Assembly: GCA_017410375.1 (NCBI GenBank)
Contig: JAFQQW010000050.1
Location: 48,246 to 112,245, forward strand
DNA length: 64,000 nt
Reading direction: 5' to 3'
Origin: Clostridia bacterium
GTDB lineage: Bacteria; Bacillota; Clostridia; RGIG6154
This document shows, one piece after another, positions 36,285 to 44,987 of the stretch. Each line of letters begins with the position of its first letter. Position 1 is the first letter of the stretch. The translations under genes were made by a program, and so were the position numbers. The notes under the pieces were generated by a model. The model worked only from the letters and a program-made list of their open reading frames with translations. It was not told where the DNA came from and searched no databases.

Positions 36285-38525
36285 GTGGCAAAAGCAAATG
36301 TTATAAAGCATAACGGGGCGCCTGCAATTTGTGTGGACGGTAAAATCTATCCGCCCATGACCGCAACGGTTGTAACCTGCCGTGTTCCTTTAGGTGAAAC
36401 GGGCAGAACTATTGATTTGGATTACTATAAATCACTTGGTGATGCAGGAATCAAAATTTATTATATCATGTGCAACAATTTGGAGGTAGACGAAAACGGC
36501 GTAAAGGATTTTGCGGACGAAGCAAGAGCACTTTTGTCGGTTGTACCCGATGCCTATATCATGGTGCGTATTGTTTTAAATCCTTCCCAAAAATGGCTGA
36601 AGGAGAACCCGAATCAGCTTATGCGATATAATAACGATGTAACCATTCCATGCGACATCCGCACCGAATCCTACCGCGTACATTCCGAAGGTGGTATGCT
36701 TGCCCTATGTTCTCAAAAATGGCGTGAGGATTACGGAAAAGCTTTGGAAAGAACGATGGATGAAATTGAAAAACTGCCTTTTTATGACAGAATTATCGGT
36801 TATTTTTTAGGTGGCGGTTGCAATGCCGAATGGTTCTCTGCAACTCCGACCTATATGTATGACAAGGGGATTTACGGCGATTTTTCCGATGCGTTTCGCG
36901 AAGAGTTCCAGAAATATTTAGACGAAACCTACGGTAAGGGTGTAAAGACGCCCGATATTCCCGATTTGGAATCGCGCTATCTGTACACCGAGCTGGATAA
37001 AGAATTTGACAGTCCGAAGGTCAGACCGTTAGCGGCTCATCCTGCACCAAAACCTACACAAACTGCTTCCATGCACGGCACATTTTTAAATATGGATACG
37101 CACAGACAGACATATGATTTCTATCGTGCCTACGGTCTTGGAAATGCCAACAGCATTATTCATTTTGCAAAGATTGTAAAGAAAAGACATCCCGATTTGC
37201 TGACTGGCTCATTCTACGGTGGTGTTTCGTACGACACTTGCACCACCAATTCCTCGGGCGGCACGTGGAAAGTTTTACAAAGCGGTGTTGTAGATTTTCT
37301 TGCAAACCCCGGTATGTACGAAAACCGTCAGCCGGGGGGATTTACGGGTCAGCGACAGGTACATGACTCGTTTCGCTTGCATAATGCGATTTTTATTTCA
37401 GAGGATGATACCAGAACCCATGCCGAAAATCTCTATTACGGCAACAATTATGAAATGTTTACCATTGATGACACCTTAAATGTGTTAAAAAGAGATTTTG
37501 GCAGAAACATTTGTGATGATATACAAAGCTGGTGGTATGATCAGCACATCGGTGGTGGCAGATATAAGTTCCCTGAAGTGTATGCGCTTTTTGCAAAGCA
37601 ACAGAAAATCGGGCAGCTTGCTTACTTACTCGACCGTAAAAAAGAAAACGAAGTTGCGTTTATTTCGGATGAAGAAAGTGTGTATATGGCACATTCCAAA
37701 GCCACAGAACAGTCATTGCTTGATTTCAGGAACTATGAAATTGCAAACCTTGGTTTTGGTGCCGACAGTTACCTGCATAACGATTTAAATAATCCCGATA
37801 TGCCCGATTATAAGCTTTATGTGTTTGTAAACTGCTTCTCTCTTACCGACAAAGAGCGTGAAGATATCCGTAAAAAACTGCAAAAAAATCACGCAACCGC
37901 TCTGTTCCTGTACGGTAACGGCTACATCAATACTGACCGTACACCTTCCATGCACGCAGATTATATGAAAGAGCTTACCGGTATTTGCATGGCGGAAGAA
38001 ATGGAAAAATACGCACCCAAATTCAAAATCACAGACAACGACATATTAAAAAATCTCGACAAGGGAAAATGGTATGGTGAATTCGATAAACTTAGAAAAC
38101 CAAACCAGGATTTCGTACCGCGTCATGTATGCCGTTCCTTCTTATATCCTCTCTTATATCCAAACGACGAGAAGGCAACCGTGCTTGCAAAATACGCGCA
38201 GGTTGACCGCTCGGCAGTGGTTGTGAAAGAGGTGGACGGATTCACCTCGGTTTATTGCGGCAGCAAATATATTTCCGCAGAATTTGTGCGGGAAGTGGCT
38301 CGTTTTGCAGGGTGTCATATTTATGAAGAGGATGGGCATGTTCTGTATGTGAACAAAAATTTCCTGACTGTACATGCATCACATACCGGAACGATTACCT
38401 TAAAATTTCCCAAAGCTTGTTCACTTTTTGAGCTTTATGAAGAAAAATACTACGGTGAAAATGTGAACGAAATTTCCTTTGATTTACTAAAGGGCGAAAC
38501 AAAAATGTTCCAAATCGGTGAGTAA
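36285..38525 (+). CDS. GH42-like clan GH-A hydrolase (putative beta-galactosidase)
   Basis: 746 residues from GTG with GAGGTG upstream, no signal peptide. The TIM barrel (about 30-430) has E182 in GGGCNAEWF as probable acid/base and E373 in FISEDDTR as probable nucleophile, the clan GH-A pattern. Residues 450-650 form an alpha/beta flavodoxin-like domain (LYVFVNCFSLTDKEREDIRK), as in the GH42 trimerisation domain, and the last 80 residues a beta-sandwich. It could be a beta-galactosidase, but many such distant members have other beta-linked substrates. Third gene of the GH89 operon, followed by a clear terminator. Confidence 0.8.
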   Translation: MAKANVIKHNGAPAICVDGKIYPPMTATVVTCRVPLGETGRTIDLDYYKSLGDAGIKIYYIMCNNLEVDENGVKDFADEARALLSVVPDAYIMVRIVLNPSQKWLKENPNQLMRYNNDVTIPCDIRTESYRVHSEGGMLALCSQKWREDYGKALERTMDEIEKLPFYDRIIGYFLGGGCNAEWFSATPTYMYDKGIYGDFSDAFREEFQKYLDETYGKGVKTPDIPDLESRYLYTELDKEFDSPKVRPLAAHPAPKPTQTASMHGTFLNMDTHRQTYDFYRAYGLGNANSIIHFAKIVKKRHPDLLTGSFYGGVSYDTCTTNSSGGTWKVLQSGVVDFLANPGMYENRQPGGFTGQRQVHDSFRLHNAIFISEDDTRTHAENLYYGNNYEMFTIDDTLNVLKRDFGRNICDDIQSWWYDQHIGGGRYKFPEVYALFAKQQKIGQLAYLLDRKKENEVAFISDEESVYMAHSKATEQSLLDFRNYEIANLGFGADSYLHNDLNNPDMPDYKLYVFVNCFSLTDKEREDIRKKLQKNHATALFLYGNGYINTDRTPSMHADYMKELTGICMAEEMEKYAPKFKITDNDILKNLDKGKWYGEFDKLRKPNQDFVPRHVCRSFLYPLLYPNDEKATVLAKYAQVDRSAVVVKEVDGFTSVYCGSKYISAEFVREVARFAGCHIYEEDGHVLYVNKNFLTVHASHTGTITLKFPKACSLFELYEEKYYGENVNEISFDLLKGETKMFQIGE

Positions 38526-38529
38526 ATAT

Positions 38530-38557
38530 AAAAGACCGCTGTTGCGGTCTTTTTTGT
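38530..38557 (+). terminator. Terminator of the GH89 operon
   Basis: AAAAGACCGC/GCGGTCTTTT with a TGTT loop and following T-run. Confidence 0.9.
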
Positions 38558-38668
38558 TGGTATAAATCAACTGTTGGTTGTAAAAAACATCTTAAATTTA
38601 ACTAATAAGTGTTAGACAAGTAGAAAAATATGTGCTACAATAAAGAAAAAACACAATGGAGAAAAATT

Positions 38669-39481
38669 ATGTTAAGAACTGAAATGCGTAATGAAAAGAG
38701 CATGCACATTGATCAAATGGACACAATGTCCATGTTAAAAATCATCAGCGATGAAAATTTTAATGCGGTGCGTGCCGTAGAAAAAGCTTTGTCTGAAATC
38801 GGAAGGGCAGTAGACATTATTGTAGAAGCAATCCGCAAGGGAGGCAGACTCATTTATGTGGGTGCAGGTACTTCAGGCAGACTTGCTGTAGCAGATGCAG
38901 CAGAATGTCCGCCTACCTTCGGTGTGGATTATAACACTGTGATTGCCATTATTGCAGGAGGCGAGAAAACATTAGTCCGCGCCAGCGAAAATCAGGAGGA
39001 TTTTGAAGAACAGGGTGCGATGGATTTGCTCCAAAGAAATGTAACGGGTGACGACGTGGTTTGCGGTATTTCGGCTTCAGGCGGTGCGGCGTTTGTGGCA
39101 GGTGCTATGAAGGAAGCTAAAAAGCATGGCTGTAAAACCCTTTCTTTAAGTTCTAATCCCGACACTTTAATCGGCGGACTGGCAGGTGTGGAAATTGTAA
39201 CCGACACGGGCGAAGAAGTGGTGCAAGGCTCAACCCGAATGAAAGCCGGTACAGCACAAAAGCTGGTTTTAAATATGCTTTCCACCTGTGCCATGATTCA
39301 GACCGGCAAGGTATATGAAAATGTTATGATTAACTTAAAGCCCTCAAACATCAAACTAAAAAAGCGTATGATTAACATAGTGTGCTCACTTGCAAAGGCA
39401 GAAGAAGCGAAGGCAGAAGCGGCTTTGGAGCAGGGGAACTGGGACATTCGTTCTGCATTAAAAATCATTGAGGAGAAATAA
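38669..39481 (+). CDS. murQ: N-acetylmuramic acid 6-phosphate etherase
   Basis: About 270 residues from the ATG at 38669 (AATGGAG upstream); slightly shorter than the usual about 300. It cleaves the lactyl ether of MurNAc-6-P, giving GlcNAc-6-P and D-lactate. The SIS-domain signature GAGTSGRLAVADAAECPPTF lies near residues 65-85, and GSTRMKAGTAQKLVLNMLST and PSNIKLKKR complete the family pattern. It is four bases from the kinase fusion below, which would supply its phosphorylated substrate from free MurNAc. Together they form a peptidoglycan-recycling unit, fitting the two NagZ-like GH3 enzymes nearby. Confidence 0.95.
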   Translation: MLRTEMRNEKSMHIDQMDTMSMLKIISDENFNAVRAVEKALSEIGRAVDIIVEAIRKGGRLIYVGAGTSGRLAVADAAECPPTFGVDYNTVIAIIAGGEKTLVRASENQEDFEEQGAMDLLQRNVTGDDVVCGISASGGAAFVAGAMKEAKKHGCKTLSLSSNPDTLIGGLAGVEIVTDTGEEVVQGSTRMKAGTAQKLVLNMLSTCAMIQTGKVYENVMINLKPSNIKLKKRMINIVCSLAKAEEAKAEAALEQGNWDIRSALKIIEEK

Positions 39482-39484
39482 GAT

Positions 39485-40636
39485 ATGTTTGAAGCAAAAA
39501 AACTTGCAGAAAATATAAAAAAAGGAAGACAAAAGTTAGGTCTTACTCAGCAGACACTTGCGGAACGCATTTTCGTATCGGGTCAGGCAATATCCAAATG
39601 GGAAACGGGACAAAGTGTTCCCGATTTAGAGAATCTTTGTCAGCTGGCAGAGCTGTTTTCCACATCGGTTGATAACCTTTTGGGACAAAAGTCGCGTACA
39701 AGAGAGGAAAAGGTTTTTATCGGTATTGACGGCGGCGCGACCAAAACAGAGTTTTTGCTTTTTACCGAAAGTGGTGTGGTGCTGGAACGCATTTTGCGTG
39801 CAGGCTGTAATCCGAATGTGTGCGGTTTGGAGCAGGCTTTTGAAATATTAAAAGACAGCATTGACACCCTCTTACAAAAAGAACCGGATGTTTTTGGCGT
39901 GTTTGCCGGAATTGCCGGATTTATGAGTGGTGAAAACGGCAAGAATCTGTATGCTTTGCTGAATAAAAAATATCCGCTTCTAAAAAAAGAACTGGGCAGC
40001 GATATTTTGAATGTGATTTATTCAAGCCACGCCACTGAGCGGTGTCTGGCAGTCATTCTGGGCACAGGGGCGGCAGTTTACGCCAACGAACAAGGCAAGC
40101 TTTCCCGTATTGGGGCCTGGGGCTATCTTTTGGATGAACTGGGCGGCGGTTTCGGACTTGGCAAGGCGGCACTGCAGGCATCGCTTGCCGAGCGGGACGG
40201 ATTTGGCAGAAAAACCCTGCTTACAACTCTTACCGAAGAACGGCTCGGCACAACCGTGTGGGACAGCATTGATAAAATCTACAAGGGCGGTGACAGCTTT
40301 ATTGCATCCTTTGCACCCTTGGTGTTTGAGGCTTGCGAGCAAGGAGACGAAGTGGCGGATGAGATTCTGGAAAAATTTTCGCAAAATGTGGCAGACCACT
40401 TGCAATTTGCACGAAAAGCGTATAATTGTGGAGAAGATGTGATTGTTGCAGGTGGCTTAATTCAACAAAGGCCTGAACTTTCGGAAAGAATTCGAAGAAA
40501 GACAGGGGATTGCCCGATTACCATTCCCACATTGCCGCAGATTTACGGTGCTTGCAAGAAGTGTGTCATGACCTTTGGCAATTTAAATGATAAATTTGAA
40601 GAAAATTTCAGCAAAAGCTATGCAGTTTTGCTGTGA
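39485..40636 (+). CDS. XRE helix-turn-helix fused to BadF/BcrA-type MurNAc/GlcNAc kinase
   Basis: 383 residues. Residues 5-65 are a Cro/CI-type DNA-binding domain (LTQQTLAERIFVSGQAISKW, then ENLCQLAELFSTSVDNLL). Residues 75-383 are an actin-fold sugar kinase: GIDGGATKTEF is phosphate-1, AVILGTGAAVY is phosphate-2 and GGGFGLGKAALQ is a substrate/nucleotide loop, as in N-acetylglucosamine kinases and clostridial MurK. It probably phosphorylates MurNAc and/or GlcNAc at O6 for murQ. The added DNA-binding domain suggests an enzyme that also represses its own operon according to substrate or ATP state, in the way ROK proteins combine repressor and kinase relatives. I see no intervening stop or frameshift. 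Confidence 0.88.
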   Translation: MFEAKKLAENIKKGRQKLGLTQQTLAERIFVSGQAISKWETGQSVPDLENLCQLAELFSTSVDNLLGQKSRTREEKVFIGIDGGATKTEFLLFTESGVVLERILRAGCNPNVCGLEQAFEILKDSIDTLLQKEPDVFGVFAGIAGFMSGENGKNLYALLNKKYPLLKKELGSDILNVIYSSHATERCLAVILGTGAAVYANEQGKLSRIGAWGYLLDELGGGFGLGKAALQASLAERDGFGRKTLLTTLTEERLGTTVWDSIDKIYKGGDSFIASFAPLVFEACEQGDEVADEILEKFSQNVADHLQFARKAYNCGEDVIVAGGLIQQRPELSERIRRKTGDCPITIPTLPQIYGACKKCVMTFGNLNDKFEENFSKSYAVLL

Positions 40637-40657
40637 TGCGATTTTAAAGGAAAAAAC

Positions 40658-40801
40658 ATGGAAATCAGATGTCTTAGAGAAAATGAATTATATGAGCATG
40701 GAATACTCACTTTGACAGAAAGTGGGTATTCTGTTTTTTTGCTCAAAATCCCTTTGTTTCAAGGGGGTTACACCACTTTTAATGATTTTGAAGCGGTCTA
40801 A
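40658..40801 (+). pseudogene. Truncated GNAT-like gene start interrupted by a hairpin repeat
   Basis: An ATG with AAAGG 7 bases before it opens MEIRCLRENELYE, the usual N-terminus of many GNAT acetyltransferases. At codon 14 the frame runs into the hairpin 40701-40731, the same element as at 12194. The remaining codons (through a TAA at 40799) read the repeat. It would have been the third gene after murQ and the kinase. Small size makes this tentative. Confidence 0.45.
40701..40740 (+). terminator. Repeated GAATAC hairpin terminator
   Basis: GAATACTCACTTT/AAAGTGGGTATTC with a seven-T run. Nearly identical to 12194-12224, including the following TTGCTCAAAATC. From 40802 to 41053 there is no gene I can support; a minus-strand open frame of about 80 codons without a start is noted elsewhere. 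Confidence 0.75.
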
Positions 40802-41053
40802 ATTGAGCTGAATTTGATGTTTATTTCGTTCCATTTTGACAAAACAAACACACGCTCTTCAGCACACGTCAAATTTATGCTTTTACAAGCCTCAATGGTT
40901 TTATTTTTAATATAAAACACACTTTTGTAGTCAATATCCTCACATAATGACAATAAACTTGATAGAACTGTTGTATTTTTATTTTTGCCTTTACTTAAGC
41001 CTTTTTCGTACTTCGCATTATATGTAGGAAAAAGCCGCTTGGGCAGCGTTTTG

Positions 41054-41845
41054 CTATTGTGTGTTTCGAAACTGCATGGGTGTTTTACTTTCTTTTTCTT
41101 TGAAGGTGCGCATAAAGTGAGGCATACTCTGAAAGCCGGAAAGGGCAGAAATTTCGGTTACGGAAAGATTTGTGCTTTGCAGGAGCTGTTTTGCGTATCC
41201 AAGCCTTAATGCAGTCAGATAGGTCTTGAATGTACAGCCGTATGTTTTAGAAAACAAATCTGAAAAATAGGAGGCGTTTAAATGCACAGCTTGTGCGACG
41301 TCTTTTAAGGAAATAGGGTTTTTAAAATTTGTAATGGTATATTGGATTCCTTTACGGATACTGTCAGGCAAAACAACGCCCGATGCGGACGATAAATATT
41401 TGCCTTCTGTAACCAAACGACAAAGTAAAGCGTTTAAAAGATGCTGTTTTTCCCTGGATTCCTTGGAATTTTGCAAAAGTGAAATCAAAGAGAGAATAGG
41501 GGAGCCTTCTGAAAGATTATGCAAAAACAGAACCTGTTGCAGTTTTTCAACCAGTTCATGGTCGATCATTTCTTCTGTAAACGAGATGTTTATAAAATGC
41601 GTGCTGTTTTTAGATTCTTTTGTGTAGGTGTGATGTAAATCTAAAGGCGTAATCAGATACAGGCTTCCTTTGCATAAATCAAGATTTGTTCCGTTAATTC
41701 GGCTTACGGTCTCACCTTCATAATAATAAATCAGCTCATAATAGCTGTGCCAATGCAGGCCGATATCCATAACGGAAAAGGACTCTTTAATATGTATGGG
41801 CTCCCCATACAGTTGTTTTGCATCCAGTTTTTTGATTGAATTCAT
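41054..41845 (-). CDS. AraC-family regulator of the GH5-like/manA operon
   Basis: 263 residues. Cupin sensor at about 15-95 (GLHWHSYYELIYYYEG, GSLYLITPLDLHHT); DNA-binding domain at about 165-263 with ISLKDVAQAVHLNASYFSDL and LSVTEISALSGFQSMPHFMR, ending TPMQFRN. It is divergent from a GH5-like hydrolase and manA. The shared region carries two AACC(T)AAAAAA-type sites 22 bp apart (41873 and 41895), possible binding half-sites. The sensed ligand is perhaps a manno-oligosaccharide. Confidence 0.9.
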   Translation of the reverse strand: MNSIKKLDAKQLYGEPIHIKESFSVMDIGLHWHSYYELIYYYEGETVSRINGTNLDLCKGSLYLITPLDLHHTYTKESKNSTHFINISFTEEMIDHELVEKLQQVLFLHNLSEGSPILSLISLLQNSKESREKQHLLNALLCRLVTEGKYLSSASGVVLPDSIRKGIQYTITNFKNPISLKDVAQAVHLNASYFSDLFSKTYGCTFKTYLTALRLGYAKQLLQSTNLSVTEISALSGFQSMPHFMRTFKEKESKTPMQFRNTQ

Positions 41846-41956
41846 AATATCACCATCGCTATTATATCAGAAAACCTAAAAAAATGCAATAAATAACCAA
41901 AAAACATGTATTGATATACTAAAAAATTGTTATAAAATTAATGTGAGGTGATTAAA

Positions 41957-43825
41957 ATGGGATATTATGAAAAAGGTACATTTTACGCAGGTTGTAATTA
42001 CTGGGCTTCGGACACCGGCATATATATGTGGAGGGAATGGAACGAAAAAACAGTTGAGAATGATTTTAAACTGTTAAGTGAAATCGGCATTCAAATGGTA
42101 AGAGTTTTCCCGCTGTGGCCTGATTTCCAGCCGGTTAAAGAGATTTTTGGGTGGAATCAGATCAGTGCGGGTTTTTCTGTAGATGGCGATACATTATTAG
42201 ACACAACTGATGACGGTATAGATTCTCTTATGATGGATCGTTTTGAAAAACTTTTGGATATCGCACAAAAATATGATTTACTAGTTGTGCCGGCACTTAT
42301 AACAGGCTGGATGAGCGGAAGGTTGTTTGTTCCGCCGGCACTTGAAGGCAAGAATCTGATATGTGATCCGGCGGCAATCCGATGGGAAGTTCGTTTCGTG
42401 CGCGCATTTGCAAGACGGTTTAAGGATCATCCTGCTGTTTACGCCTGGTGTCTTGGCAATGAATGTAATTGTATGTCTCCTGTTGAGAGTAAAGAACAGG
42501 CAAATCTTTGGATGCAGTCCATTTCTGATGCCATCCGTGGAATAGATAACACAAGACCCGTGCTCTCAGGCATGCATTCTCAGTACTGCCCGGGTGAAGA
42601 TGAGTGGGTATTACAGGACTGCGGTGAAAACTGCGACATTTTAACCACACACCCTTATGCCTCACCGTCATATACTACAGACCGTGACCATGCAAATACC
42701 ATGAAGGTTATGCTGCATCCTGCAAGTCAGAATCTTTATTACAAGGGTATTGGTCAAAAGCCGAGCATTATTGAAGAAACAGGTACATACGGTCAGCAAT
42801 ATTGCGATGATGAAGTTGTGGCAAAATACGCAGAAGGTTGTTTGTATACCTCCTGGGCACACGATTGTCTGGCTTGGCTTTGGTGGATTGGTTTTGACCA
42901 GGGTAGCTTAACTTATCATCCCTTCGGATATAACAACCGTGCAAGTAACTACGGCCTTTATCGTGAAGACGGTACATTAAAGCCTGTTGGCGAAGTTGTT
43001 AAAAAGTTCAATGCATTTTTGGATAAATTCCCTTACAAAAAATTACCGCAACGCATTGTGGACGGTGTTTGTATCTTAACACAAGGACAAAACAGTTGGA
43101 ATGCGGCAGGTGCAAGCTTTATTCTTGCAAAACAAGCAGGACTTGATATTGATTTTGCATACGCAAATGACAAAATTCCAAAAGCTGCGGCTTATTTTAT
43201 TCCGTCTATGGAATGCAATGAATTTGGTTTTGATAAATTGTATGACCTTATGGACCGTGTGAAAGAGGGTGCAGTTATGTATCTGTCTATCGGAAATGGT
43301 ACGCTCCGTAATTTGCAATCGGATTGGGGTTTTCATATCAAAAACAGAAAATATCTGAATAAAGAAGAAACAGTGAATATTTCGGATGTGTCGTTGCCGT
43401 TGCATTTTAAAGTGAAATTCAATATTGATATTGAAAATGCCGAGGTTTTGGCTACAGATGATTCGGGTGCACCGGTATTTTTGCGTTCCGCACACGGAGA
43501 AGGTCAGCTTTTCTTCCTGATGGCGCCGCTCGAAACAGCTATATACGAAAAAACAGATGTTTTCGAAATGCCGTACTATAAGTTCTATGCAGAAATGGCA
43601 AAATATCTGCGAAAGGATAAAATTATATCTTCGGACAATCCGATGGTCGGCTTAACCGAGCATCCTGTAAATGAAGCTGAGCGAATTGTGGTTATCACTG
43701 CGTATACGGAAGAAGAGACTGATGCAAGCTTTAGCATAAAGCAGGGCTGGCAATGTGATTCTTTTGAATATAAACAGAAGTTCAGTGGCAGTCAGACAAA
43801 AGTGTTTATTTTTAAGAAGGTGTAA
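41957..43825 (+). CDS. GH5-like clan GH-A hydrolase, possible mannanase/mannosidase
   Basis: About 623 residues from ATG 41957 (TGAGGTGATTAAA upstream), no signal peptide. The TIM barrel spans residues 5-360, with E169 in CLGNECNC as acid/base and E273 or E274 in SIIEETGTYG as nucleophile; TTHPYASPSYTTD and AWLWWIGFDQG are substrate-cleft strands. Residues 370-623 are an alpha/beta plus beta-sandwich extension as in GH5/GH2/GH42 relatives. One base separates it from manA, which argues for a mannose-releasing substrate such as beta-mannan oligosaccharide. A different beta-linked substrate remains possible. Confidence 0.85.
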   Translation: MGYYEKGTFYAGCNYWASDTGIYMWREWNEKTVENDFKLLSEIGIQMVRVFPLWPDFQPVKEIFGWNQISAGFSVDGDTLLDTTDDGIDSLMMDRFEKLLDIAQKYDLLVVPALITGWMSGRLFVPPALEGKNLICDPAAIRWEVRFVRAFARRFKDHPAVYAWCLGNECNCMSPVESKEQANLWMQSISDAIRGIDNTRPVLSGMHSQYCPGEDEWVLQDCGENCDILTTHPYASPSYTTDRDHANTMKVMLHPASQNLYYKGIGQKPSIIEETGTYGQQYCDDEVVAKYAEGCLYTSWAHDCLAWLWWIGFDQGSLTYHPFGYNNRASNYGLYREDGTLKPVGEVVKKFNAFLDKFPYKKLPQRIVDGVCILTQGQNSWNAAGASFILAKQAGLDIDFAYANDKIPKAAAYFIPSMECNEFGFDKLYDLMDRVKEGAVMYLSIGNGTLRNLQSDWGFHIKNRKYLNKEETVNISDVSLPLHFKVKFNIDIENAEVLATDDSGAPVFLRSAHGEGQLFFLMAPLETAIYEKTDVFEMPYYKFYAEMAKYLRKDKIISSDNPMVGLTEHPVNEAERIVVITAYTEEETDASFSIKQGWQCDSFEYKQKFSGSQTKVFIFKKV

Positions 43826-43826
43826 T

Positions 43827-44804
43827 ATGATTTTAAAGTTAAAACCCACAAGAGTTTACCGAACTTACTACGGTGGTGTGAATCTTGACAGAGCGGAAGG
43901 AAAGAGAAATACGGAAAAAACACGGTTCCCGGAAGACTGGTTAGCTTCGGTTACCGAGGCATTTAATCCGGACCATCCCGTATTGCATGAGGGGTTAAGC
44001 GTGACCGAGGACGGACACCTTTTAAAGGATATTATTAACGAGAACAAAACACACATGATCGGGAAGCGTGAAAAAATGTCTCTCTTGTTCAAATTGCTTG
44101 ACAGTGCAGAACGTCTTGTCATTCAGGTGCACCCTACAAGGGCTTTTGCGAAAGAATATTTCAATAGTCCGTATGGGAAAAGCGAGTGTTGGTACATATT
44201 AAACGATGAAGGGGAAGTGTACATCGGGTTTCGGGAAGGCATAACAAAAGAATACTGGAAGTCGTTGTTTGAAAGTCAGGATGTTGAAAAAATGCTTGAT
44301 TGTCTGCACAGATTCAAGGTTAAAAAAGGTGATTTTATTTTTGTAAACGGCGGTGTTCCGCACGCTATCGGTAAAAATTGTTTTTTAGCAGAATTGCAGG
44401 AGCCAACTGATTTAATGGTTATTCCCGAAAAGGTTACACCATCAGGGGTTGTTTTGTCTGAGCAAAAGCTGCACGGCGGACTCGGATTTGATAAAATGTT
44501 TGACTGCTTTTGCTATGAAGGATTGTCTGAAAGTGAAACACGAAAAAAACATTTTATAATACCCCGAAAAGTAAATGCAACAGAAACAGAGCTTTTAACC
44601 TGTGACATGTTCAGGTTAAGTCAGCTGGAGATTTCAGGGGAATATGCCTTTGAAACAGATGCATATGGGATAGCTGTAGTAATTGACGGTGATGTGGAAA
44701 TAAACAGCATAAAGCTTAAAACATATGACAGAGTCTTTATTAGTGAAGATGAGAAAAAATTAAATTTTAAAGGGACGGGGAAGCTTTTGCTCTGCAGACC
44801 GTAG
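43827..44804 (+). CDS. manA: Mannose-6-phosphate isomerase, class I
   Basis: 325 residues from ATG 43827; the longer open frame begins inside the upstream gene and lacks a binding site. It interconverts mannose-6-P and fructose-6-P in the cytoplasm. The zinc-site motifs of the short Bacillus-type enzymes are visible: VIQVHPTRAFAKEYF (Q and H), KSECWYIL (E) and FVNGGVPHAIG (H). FLAELQEPTDLMV is the conserved second strand. It is normal in length, unlike the 601-residue relative at 1368. Tight linkage to the GH5-like gene suggests a joint role in mannose use. Confidence 0.92.
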   Translation: MILKLKPTRVYRTYYGGVNLDRAEGKRNTEKTRFPEDWLASVTEAFNPDHPVLHEGLSVTEDGHLLKDIINENKTHMIGKREKMSLLFKLLDSAERLVIQVHPTRAFAKEYFNSPYGKSECWYILNDEGEVYIGFREGITKEYWKSLFESQDVEKMLDCLHRFKVKKGDFIFVNGGVPHAIGKNCFLAELQEPTDLMVIPEKVTPSGVVLSEQKLHGGLGFDKMFDCFCYEGLSESETRKKHFIIPRKVNATETELLTCDMFRLSQLEISGEYAFETDAYGIAVVIDGDVEINSIKLKTYDRVFISEDEKKLNFKGTGKLLLCRP

Positions 44805-44881
44805 AGAAATGAACAACAGAGCTTTAACTGAGTATAATAGGCTTTGAAAAGAGAAATGATTAAATCCGGGTGCACTCCTGT

Positions 44882-44963
44882 TTATCATTTCGTTCGCAAA
44901 TTTTATCATTTTGTTCGCAATTGTTTTGATTTGCTTGAATTTTAAAAATTTTTCTGATATACT
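44882..44963 (+). promoter_or_regulatory. Tandem 21-bp-spaced activator sites and promoter of second GH3
   Basis: TTATCATTTCGTTCGCAA (44882-44899) and TTATCATTTTGTTCGCAA (44903-44920) differ at one base and start exactly 21 bp apart. They lie 14 bases before a promoter TTGAAT (44935-44940), 17 bp, TATACT (44958-44963). This is the arrangement of AraC-class activator sites. Confidence 0.75.
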
Positions 44964-44987
44964 GTTCCCGTAAAGGGGGCAAAAACT

